64,000 bases of DNA, taken from NCBI GenBank assembly GCA_024529925.1, contig JAFEUB010001786.1, positions 142,415 through 206,414 on the forward strand. The letters run 5' to 3'. The notes beneath the pieces are model-generated. The model did not search any database, was not told where the DNA came from, and was given only the letters and a program-made list of their open reading frames with translations. The number at the start of each line of letters is the position of its first letter. Positions within the stretch are counted from its first letter, which is position 1. Of this stretch, positions 54,540 through 64,000 are shown piece after piece. The position numbers and the translations under genes are program-made. The DNA comes from Ophthalmolycus amberensis (Eukaryota > Chordata > Actinopteri > Perciformes > Zoarcidae).

Positions 54540-57500
54540 AGTGTAGAATTCACACCCTTGTGTCGTGTTACAGTTCTACTTCTTTAAGCTTTAAACACCT
54601 GCTGATGGTAAAAAGAGGGGAATGTGTATTCTGCCGGTTCATGTGAAACACGACACACTAAGTAAGTGTTTCATAAAGCCTCACTCAGTCTGAGCTGAAT
54701 GATATATGTACAGTATGTTACTGCATAGGACTCAGAGGGGTCCATCCCAGAATTGCTGAATATGACGATATTTCCAAAAAACACATTTTCTGCATTACAG
54801 TATGTTGTGAATATGTATTGAACCGTGTGATGGTTTTGGAAGTGGAATGATGATGGAACCAGATGAAACTTAAATTAATCAGAAATGCTTTTGATAATTT
54901 AATAGCTGAAGTTGTTTTTCAAGACACGAATCCAGAATATTACTGAGTTTCAGCTTCTCAAATGTGAGGATTTGCTGCTTTCCTTTGTCCTGTGCGATAT
55001 TTAAATGAGGGCTCTGTAGATGAGGCAAAGCAAGCAGTTTTCTGACAATTTACAGAGCGATTAAAATAACAATGCACTTTATGTTAACGGAACAGTTGTA
55101 AAGTGAAGTTCTGCTCAAAGAGAAATAGTGCTTTCTTCAAACATAGACACCAAATAATTCATAGTGGGCTCAAGTCTTATGGGCTTCTTCTATAAAGCTG
55201 CTATAATAACTGATCAAACTGTGAATTGGTAGCCTATTAATGACTGGATATTCATTGTGCTTCCTGTGCACTCACTACTTTTGAAGCACTAATGAATGCA
55301 ATTAGCGTCGCTGCAAACCCAGGTGATAGGACACACACACACACACACACACTCCCACCTTCCCATGATATACGATGATGACTTAAAGAAACAACTGGGG
55401 GGCATGTCTGCAACTCGCACTGGTTCTCAGAGTTCTAAAATTTAGGAGCACTGTCTCCTAAAGTGGTTGTCAGCGGCGACTAAATGGTCAACATATCCTC
55501 GTGCAACTTTTCGTATGCTACGAGAAGTTGCTCCTTGTTTTTTGCTCATTTTCCTATGATTTGGCAGTTTCGTGGCATTTCTATGAATTACGCTGCATTC
55601 TCTTTCATACGTATTGCTGTGAATGGTGGATGAGAGCAGCCTGACGTGGTTGCAGTCTGGAGCCCTGGATGAATTGATAATGAACATAAACTTGCAGCCC
55701 TAAACTGCAAGTGGTAAAAAGAGATTCCTCAAAGCGTGGAGACAAAATGATACAGTTCTTCTCAACGTTTTGCTGTTGTCCGGTTAAATGTCGCCAGTCC
55801 AAACTGCATAATGACGGAAGCTATGAATAACACCTACTTTGCCTGCAGCACCAGTTGAAGGAGCTGGAGCTCTGAATAGACTCGGCTCATTAAAGAGAAA
55901 GATAAACTGACCGTACATCACTTTGTTTTTATGGCACGATAAAGAGTGCACTCAGACTGACGGACATTATAATGTCGTATTGATATTAGAGGTGCTCTCT
56001 TCATCCTGTAATCAAGCCTTCCGCTGATATGCTTATGAACTTCAGCAGTAAACATACAGTCCTTGTTTATTATAAAATGGAGACAAATGTCCTTTTACAA
56101 CAGTCAAACGTAAAGATATCCAATATAAAATTCTACAAAAACAGAAAAAGCAGCAAATTTTCCCATTTGAGAAGCTGGTACCAGTGAATATCTATCATTT
56201 CTACTTGATGCAATGAGGTAAATGATTAATAATATAGCAAAGTGATTCGTCAATCATCAGAATAAGTTGGCAATTAAAGATTCTTGACTGTTTTCTGGCT
56301 CCAGCTTTGCCACTTGTTTCTGTTTTAAATATTTTTAAATTGAAGACCATTTGACAAACTAGTTTGAAGACGTCTTGTGGGGAAACTTTTTAATCAGGAA
56401 ATGAATCATTACTTGTAGCCCGACAAGGAAGTAAGACTACATACTTGTAGTACTTGAGTCTCTGCTGCTCTACTCAATGATCACATATTCAAATTATCTT
56501 CAGTAACTGACTTTTGTCCCACTGTGACGCAGTAATTTGAGTGGAACCCAGATACATTTCCAGTGTTTGGCCGCTATGACCCTCTTTTCTAGACAGCGGG
56601 CTTTTCCATTCCAAGCGGACGCTAAGCATAGCCTACACTTAAACTCAACTTGGCCCAAAAATAGACCGTCGACCGGCCGCAGCGTGAGCAGCGAGACCTC
56701 GGTTATCTATATCGCAGCCTCTTAAGGAGTCGGCACATTTCTGCCAGACGCATCTGCAGCGATGCAGAGCCGCACGCACCACATGTGGACACGTTCATGA
56801 CAAGGAATGGATTCCCTCTCCTCCCCCGTCAGAGTGGGCTACTTAGGAAACGAGCTGGTCATTGCAGGAATAAATTGGATGTAATTATAGAGAAGCTTCC
56901 GTGTACACCACGCCCATGCAAATATTTTGTTCTCTGCACTGCTGCCTTTTGTCTTCCTCATGCTCAACTTTTTCGTTGTCGTTATTCTTCCTCCGGTTTT
57001 CACTCCAACACAACTCGGCGTTCTCCTCACCGTACAGATCTGTCCAGTTAAGGGGCTCGGCTGAAAACGGCCGAGGGTCTAAATGTGGATCCGGCGTCAC
57101 AAATAGGATGTGGATGTAACTTAACTTCCATCATCAAACTGCCAGCAGAACGTCAGGAATAGCCCTGTTTGCATAGTGAGCTGCCACCTTGTTATTTATG
57201 TGAGGAGGCTGCAGCGAACGAGACGGAGCATTAAATGTGATATTAGAGGTGATATCTGGCCTGATTGAGATGATGCATCCTTAAGCCAGTTTATTAACTA
57301 TTGGCCTAATGGGGGTTGTATTAGAGTTGAGCGATATGTTGAATAACCGGCCGATATATGGGCAAGCATTGTGTTCCCACCCTAGCTTCAGTTGTGAGAT
57401 AGACACAGTTGACTCAAACGCAACAGAAACAAACCATAAAACTCACCAGTCTCTCCAACATTCACCAACTCTGGTTTGGTTAAAATAAAACCTTAATTCA

Positions 57501-58440
57501 CAGTTAGATGTGAAGATGTACCGGCTCTACTCACTGTCTCTCTCCATTTCTTCCTGTTGAGCAGCGACTCCGAGCAGGTCATTGACTTACCGAAATAAAA
57601 TGACAAAAATCACAACTGGCGATGTACTCAGTCAATCACTCATAGACAATATATTCATCCAATCTCCTAACTTTAGGTGGGACCATCTCAGATAGGGCAG
57701 CAACCAATGATTCAGTTCATCATAAAGGATCATTCCATCCACAAAATATCAGGCAATAGCAAAACAATGCCAGGAGTCCAATTAACAGTCGAACCCCAAA
57801 GATATTCAATTAACCACGATGTGAAACAAAGAAAAGTAAATAAACTGGAAACGGCAAATACTTTGCATTTGATTTTAAATGTTTCCTCAATTCACACACT
57901 TGTTATGGATGACTTTTTCATGAAGTTATTTCAGTGCTAATCTTCGATTCATACCAATGGCTAAATTTTTGGTGAAACTTGGAGAAATTAGCGACATTGG
58001 CACTTTGTTGAAATGTAACAAAATAGATGTGATGCATGCTCACACGCTACTCACACGGCTCACACCTTTATGCACAGCGGGGTTGTCACACAGCTTTCTG
58101 TCTCGCACCTACAATACAGGCGTGGATGAAACCGTGCTGTAGAGCGCTGTATGCAAATGACCCGCCCCACCACCTGCTGACAGCATGGAACAGCTGTCTG
58201 CATCTGCATATTCATGAGGTGTTCGGGATTTTAATTTAGCTGCAGGTGTGAGCGCTCGGCGTGGGTGGTGCTTTTATTAAACGTTTCGGTGTCGATTGGC
58301 CACCGACCAGCAAATAACGGAGAGGAAATAAAACGGTGAACCGCATGGAGCCGACCGACTTCCGCTCGACCGCCACTGACGTGTTTACATAACCGGTTAT
58401 CTGCTCTCTGGCTGCCTTGAAAGCTGCAGACGGCGGCTGG
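54540..58440 (+). other. kif21a intron 1, further part
   Basis: Mostly AT-rich, with (CA)n at 55332-55352. 58140-58250 contains ATGCAAAT (octamer), CAGCTG E-boxes and TGCATATTCATGAG, a possible enhancer-like cluster. No exon or RNA gene is supported. Confidence 0.4.
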
Positions 58441-58455
58441 CTGACGTGTCTCACA

Positions 58456-58485
58456 CAGACACACACACACACACACACACACACA
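58456..58485. repeat. (CA)n microsatellite
   Basis: ACACAGAC followed by a pure CA run of about 12 units in kif21a intron 1. Confidence 0.9.
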
Positions 58486-59106
58486 GGGCTATAGTTTTTG
58501 TGTCCTGTGGTTGACACAGAGAGGGGACTCCTGTGTCAACATCACATGGTTGAATGACACTGCAGTCCACAACTGACTCTGCAAAGTCCACACATGCAAC
58601 CCAAAAAAAAAAGAGGCTTTAAACCATCGATGCTGCAACGTCTGTGTTCAGCAATGTGATGACTGAAAGTGAAAAATCTTTTCTGAGGTGTGGTTTTGCA
58701 ATGAACTCTGGGATATTTTACGCTTCAGTCAGATTGTGTGAACCGGCAGAGAAAAGCACAGAGGGGATTGTGGGTCTCTTATCAGCAAACTGCAGAGCAA
58801 CAGTATGATGTCACGTGATTGTGTGTGAAGTTGCAAGTGACAAATCGGTGCAACTTTAATTTAAATATCGGCTCATTTGTAGTTTGACAGATAGTATTTT
58901 GTAAATAAAAGAAATAAACCCCTTAATTGTGTTCCTGACCAAAATGGGTATAATCACACATTCAGTTATGGTTCAATAATAATAATCACCTGTCGGTCCT
59001 CTTTCCTCATCCTCAGTATTTTAAGATTCAGCACAGTGAACCGGAATGAACAAAAGCAGTTTTTTTGCATTGTCATAATCCAGAGTTAGACATGACCACC
59101 AAAAGA

Positions 59107-59129
59107 CCCCCCCCCCCCCCCCCCCCCCC
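59107..59129. repeat. Poly-C tract, 23 bp
   Basis: Uninterrupted C run in kif21a intron 1; the complement could form a G-quadruplex. Length in the assembly may be unreliable. Confidence 0.9.
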
Positions 59130-60029
59130 TCCAAAAAGGCTCCCGAGCTCCAGGATCAGTTGGATATTTATGCACATCCGGCGCTTTATCAGAGGAAGAT
59201 GAACCAATAAGCGTCACGTCAGCAGCAGCAAGGCAGCGCTGTGCAGATCATCAGACACAGGCCTGGGCGGGCGGCGTGTTTATGCAAGCGCTGGCCTCGT
59301 GTGCAAATATGTGATGAATTTGTTCTCTGTAGTTACTGTCGATGGAGATTAAAACAAATATACCGGCTGCTTTGTTCTTGCTTTAGCCTGATGAGGTTTA
59401 TATTTCCAGGGCAGACTCGTGCGTGTTGGAGTTTGTTTCATGTCTCAGGTCCTTGACAGCAAGTCAACTCTCAAATCTTAAATAAACACTTTACAAGTCA
59501 ACATTCACGTCTTGCACATGACGCTCCATTTTCCTCTCAAAGCTGAGTTGATTCTGTTTGTACTTGCAGGATAAACACATTGAGAAATACTGCAGTATTA
59601 CGCTCAAGGATTTATTTGAGCGAGTTACATTTTGAAGTGCAGTTTTGCACCGATATTCTGTTTCCATCTACAAAGTTAACCACGTGTTTCAAAGGAGACG
59701 GGGTTGTGATTGAGAGTTTTGTATGTTGTACAAATACTTTCACAACTCATTTTGGGCTAAAAATCTACATATTTGTCAGCTTCCATAAAAAAAAAAGCCT
59801 TATTTCTAGCATAGAAATAGCTGTTTTCTATACTATTTAAATACTTTAACGCAGCACAGACAATCTTTGCACTTGACCCAGGGCTCTTTTTACTCTGCTT
59901 TAAGGCGAATACATCTTTCAAATCCTCTAAATGTTCGATTTTTTTTACCCAGACTGACTTGGCCATGATCCCTCTGCGTAAAGAATAATTATAAGATGAA
60001 CCCTCTTTGGTGCTCGAGCTTCAAGTCAC

Positions 60030-60212
60030 GAGGACGGAGAGGCTCAGAGACAGAGACGAGGATGGAGAGGCTCAGAGACAGAGACGAGGATGGAGAGGCT
60101 CAGAGACGGAGACGAGGACGGAGAGGCTCGGAGACGGAGACGAGGACGGAGACGAGGATGGAGAGGCTCGGAGAAGGAGACTAGGACGGAGAGGCTCAGA
60201 GAAGGAGACGTT
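60030..60212. repeat. 28-bp purine-rich minisatellite
   Basis: Units beginning (A/G)TGGAGAGGCTCAGAGAC with GAGACGAGG ends recur every 28 bp (for example at 60062 and 60090), with shortened and diverged units to about 60212. The plus strand is almost all purine, apart from a CTC in each unit. It stays open in two frames only because of the repeat; no gene is inferred. Confidence 0.85.
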
Positions 60213-62260
60213 GGGTCGCCGGTGAGTTAACCTCACGTCTCTGACGGGCGACAGGATGCTGAGCCTGTCCGTCTCTCTCCGAGGCCCCGCCTCCTCCTGG
60301 CATCCTCCTCCGGGCCGGCTTTATACCCCGCCGGGATCGGATTATGACTTTAATTCTCCGCTTCCATTACCGGTCCCCATATGTCACGCACAGCGTCTCT
60401 GTGCCGCACAGACATAAAGACATATTGGTCCATTATAAGGCAATATTAAATCACAGATATGAAGTTAAAGCTTTTATCGGTGACTGATGGGTTTTATTTT
60501 CGGACTGCGGCACAGATTGCATGTGCTTGTGGTTTCTTTTTGCAGCTCGTCTGCGGGGTTCAGTTTACAGTCGACGCCGGTGCTCTGAGCTCTTTGTCTG
60601 GTGCTGTAGGTGGTCCTGTCTGGCCGGAACCGACCTCCTCTAGACGGGTTTCTGACACTAAAAATGGAACCTTCTCATTGTACCGCAAGGCAGTTTAACA
60701 GCCTCCACCGAAAGCCACAGAGATTCTGAGTATTTGAGGTTGTAGCCTAAACTGCAGAGTGGTGATCAAAGTGAATGCATATTATTATCCACCTTTGCAT
60801 GATAATGTCGTGCTTCTGCACAGTGAGGCGCCTCACATTAAGTCTGTCATGGTTCTGTGAAGTCCAGATATGGTTCCAGCTCCCTCAGTGTACAGTCTAT
60901 TATAGCATAGTGCAGTTAAACTATGACGTAACCATACCTCATTAGTTTGTGTTGTGTTAAAGTGCTGTGGGAATGTTTAAGATTAATGAGATAAAAGATT
61001 GTGATGTATATCCAGACCTCACTGGAAGGGTCTGCCAAACTTATATGAATTATAAATTAGGAAGAAGTGTTTAAAGAAGCAGCTTCAGACCTTATTCTTG
61101 GAAATAAGACCTGGGAAATGATCTTTTGTGAGGGTGCTTGATGCACAAATCTGTGCACTTAAAAAGGATCATTATTACCTACATGCTGGAATCAGGGCTT
61201 GCTTTAGATAACTTTTTAAAGTTGAAGTATTTGGCAAACTTTTGCTTCAGAAAGCAATTTTGAGCAAAACGTGACGAACCTGTTTCATACAGTGAGCCTT
61301 GCACACCTGAGTTTAGTAGTATTTTCTTACTTAAATACTTCACTGGGCTCACTTTAGGCCTTGAGGACCTTTTCTAGGACAGTGGTTGACGGGAAGATTA
61401 AGACAAATGACTGCAAAGATAATTCAGTACATGCTTCTGTAATTAAGAACTTGCCTTTCCAGTTGTGAATTGTCCTCACGTCGTAAACTGAAAAGGGAAA
61501 CCTCACCCTTCTGTCACACAATGTCTTGTTAAAAACAAATATCCTGCAGTGCGTGAAAGGTACACATGTGACAGAGCTACCGCCCCCCCGCTGCCTCTCT
61601 CTTCACAAGGAGGCCCGTAGAAGCCGACCTTCAGCGTCTGGCAGCAAGCCGAGTGTGAGACACTTCTTCTTCTCTTGTTCTGTCTCGCTGCCCCTCACAC
61701 AGGCCTGCCTGTCTCACACCCTGTGAAGGACAGTGAGACGTCATGCCTAAAGCTCAGCGGGCAGGTGATGATGTCACCGTGGCAGGTGACATCATCCCCA
61801 AACAGCCGCTCTGCTGCTCTCAGCAAACCTCCACTGCTGGGAGTGGAGCTTCAGCTCTTGTGTGCGTGAACAAAGGTTTCTCCCTTGTTTGACGGTGGTG
61901 TGTTGTGATGGGTTTAGACGTGTTCCGGTGTTCACAGCTGAACGGCAGCAGCTCAGACGAGCTGCGTTTTAGAAAAGCAGAAATAAAGCAAAGCATCTGT
62001 AACTTCTGTGTTTTAAATCATGTTTATAGACGGACCAAACGGAGCCTCAGATGTCATTGTAAATACATTGTGATACATTGTATCCTGCAAACTGCTACAA
62101 TTTGTAACTAATATTGATGTTTGCATTGATGAGAACCAGAATCCTGAAGGTACAACAAGAAGTCTCACTGTTTACATGCATGCCATCAGATTCTCGTGTG
62201 TGAAAGCACTGTGGCAGAGAAACGGCATTACACACCCGATTAGTGAGCTAAACTGTCTGA
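60213..62260 (+). other. kif21a intron 1, late part
   Basis: 60240-60420 is GC-rich directly after the minisatellite. 61767-61796 holds a perfect 12-bp inverted repeat. The rest is AT-rich, with no ORF or RNA gene that I can support. Confidence 0.45.
61767..61796. repeat. Perfect 12-bp inverted repeat with 6-bp spacer
   Basis: GATGATGTCACC (61767-61778), GTGGCA, GGTGACATCATC (61785-61796). Each arm includes TGATGTCA or its complement, a one-base variant of the CRE/ATF octamer, so it could be a paired bZIP site or a hairpin. Confidence 0.75.
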
Positions 62261-62267
62261 AACAAAG

Positions 62268-62293
62268 CCCCCCCCCCCCCCCCCCCCCCCCCC
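62268..62293. repeat. Poly-C tract, 26 bp
   Basis: Pure C run in kif21a intron 1, similar to 59107-59129. Confidence 0.9.
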
Positions 62294-64000
62294 AGTGGTT
62301 ACTGGAAAGGATTAGGTTTCTAAAACACTGACAATCCACAGAAACATGTAATTGGCTGAGCACGGTGAATTTGTCACGAAAGCTAATTGATTTTCTCACG
62401 TTTCACGTTTATTGTGAATTACCACAATAGAACACGAGACGGATTAAAGAGCACGTTTGTGTCTTTGTTTGTTTCCTGAGGATGTGTGACGTTTGAGTAT
62501 CACATGATCCAAACAGCTGAAGGCTGGTTTGGTTGTACTGAGGACACTTAAGAGTCACAGAAAGGTCTGAATGACATTTAGCAGAGATGAAACATCAGTG
62601 ATCAGAGTGAATTGAATATATGAAAGTTGCTGCTTAAATGATGCTTGAAAGTTGATGTTTTATCTCTTATTAAAAGTGTATTTATTTTCATGTTAGAGTT
62701 GGTCTTTGTTTCAGTGGGAAACACAGTTGTGTCAATAACCAGATTAGTATCATCATGAATAATTGAGAAAAGAGACGATTGGGACATCCCTGCTTCATCC
62801 CTGGGAATGAATGCAACACATAATGTGAACCCTTTGAAGGACTGTGCTTCACCAAAGCAGCCGGAGGAAGAACAAAGATCAGTCAGTGGACGTTACCTCG
62901 CCTCCCTCGCCTCGGTCCAGCCGTGTAATCCCGCTGCCGAGGCGTCGGTGTCAGCGTCGGGATCCAGTGTCCCACAGACGGACACACAATGGCCGCTCTG
63001 TGCTCCCCTCACTGCATTGTCTCCCCCCCCCCCCCCCCCTGAACTCGGAGGCACAATGAGGCCCTTATCCACACAGGACCGAGCCGGGCCCGCTGTCAGG
63101 TGCTTTCTCTTCCAGTGAGCTGAACCCGCGAGGAGAGTTCGTTGAAATCGTCTTCTTTTTTCCCGTGTCGCTCAGGATGAAAATGATGCCAATGGAAAGT
63201 CAATTCTGATCTTTTTTCGTGGCGGTCGCACAAAGTTCAATGCATCTACATGACTAAGCAGCAGTCTGATAAAGTGACGTAGTATTTAATATCCAAAAAG
63301 AGCACTTATGGTGGACGGGTTGCAGCTTTTGGTTGGTTCAGCTGGTTGTGTTGCTTACCTTCGTTTTGTTGCCTGAACCTAACTACGCAGTCCTTTTAAA
63401 CCTAACCACGATGTTTTTCCAAAACCTAAAGGTTGTTGAGGAGTTTTAGTGTTTGAGGTTTAGGATTGATAACCACGACATTGCAGTTTTATGTTTAGTG
63501 AAGCCTGAGGTTAAAAGTAGAGCAGCTCTGTGTCTTTGCTCAGGAGTAGATTCCTGCACTCCGCTCTTTATTGAGTCGGTACATCAAACGAACGCTTCGG
63601 TCCCGACAGACCTTTCTAGAAAATGAGTTCTCGGCTTCTCATCTTCTCCAACCAGCTCTCACTCTGAGGAACGCCTGAAGGGGACGAGACATGTGATTTA
63701 CTGATTCAATCAATGTCTTTGAGAGTAAGAACACTGAGCGTCTCCCCCATGTGCAAAAGACATAAAGTCTATTTCAAATTAGCACAACTTTATAACTGCT
63801 GTCAAGCTTACATTTTGGAAGGTTATTTTCAACCTGTATGTCTCAAAATCCGAGACGGGATCATTTTGTGATGATTCTTTTGTGTGTTTGTTTGTTTTAA
63901 TGTTTAACCATCTTTCTTTCACCAAATAATGAAACGCTCACTTTCACTACCACACCCACCGTTTCTCTCTCACTCTCACATCTACATTAAACCAGTTAAT
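62294..64000 (+). other. kif21a intron 1 up to window end
   Basis: No exon recognised; a C15-16 run lies near 63026-63040. kif21a coding sequence continues beyond the window. Confidence 0.45.

Noticed and set aside
60007..60225. Overlapping RDEDGEA-type repeat proteins
   Set aside because: Open only because the 28-bp unit lacks stops in these frames; frames shift freely with unit length.

Overview
The window is vertebrate nuclear DNA, almost certainly from a teleost fish, probably a percomorph. Evidence: spliced genes with GT-AG introns that are mostly 80-1000 bp, abundant CA/GT microsatellites, dispersed repeats of the kind common in fish genomes, and gene products that are clear orthologues of human proteins. 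Species cannot be named from the sequence. Four protein-coding genes are supported, two complete and two cut by the window edges. Exon coordinates were read by eye from splice sites and reading-frame continuity, so single boundaries may be off by a few bases.

Layout. (1) 1-9915, + strand: the 3' half of slc6a15 (sodium-coupled neutral amino acid transporter B0AT2), seven coding exons 2894-9017, then a 3' UTR with an ATTAAA signal. (2) 10007-11539: a 5'-truncated L1-type LINE bounded by a perfect 15-bp target-site duplication, in the gap between two convergent genes. (3) 12650-37208, - strand: a full lrrk2 gene in 51 coding exons (armadillo, ankyrin, LRR, ROC GTPase, COR, kinase, WD40). All exon phases join except for one extra base in a C8 run in exon 21. 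(4) 37209-39257: divergent intergenic region. (5) 39258-44917, + strand: slc2a13 (proton/myo-inositol cotransporter HMIT), followed by a 3' UTR with AATAAA signals at 46367 and 47009. (6) 48361-48404, + strand: first coding exon of kif21a (kinesin-4), with a CpG-rich leader and a short upstream ORF. (7) 48405-64000: kif21a intron 1, which holds a 2.3-kb transposon-like insertion carrying a captured gene fragment, a (TG)99 tract, minisatellites and poly-C tracts, but no second kif21a exon that I can see.

The order and relative orientation lrrk2 (-) / slc2a13 (+) / kif21a (+) matches human 12q12 (from memory), but abcd2 and C12orf40 are missing from between slc2a13 and kif21a, and slc6a15 occupies the place where human has MUC19. 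The genes are not an operon; they share conserved linkage, and lrrk2 and slc2a13 are head-to-head with a ~2-kb shared upstream region.

The most interesting signals are: natural substitutions in the lrrk2 GTPase at the positions of human R1441 (Val here) and R1398 (Gly here); the apparent one-base frame break in lrrk2 exon 21; the transposon-like insertion with a captured SAMD3-like gene fragment, for which a related uninterrupted repeat copy exists inside the same window; twin TCACGTGA boxes next to the slc2a13 start; and a 22-bp VNTR that has expanded inside one of two copies of a dispersed repeat. I see no convincing wholly new system.
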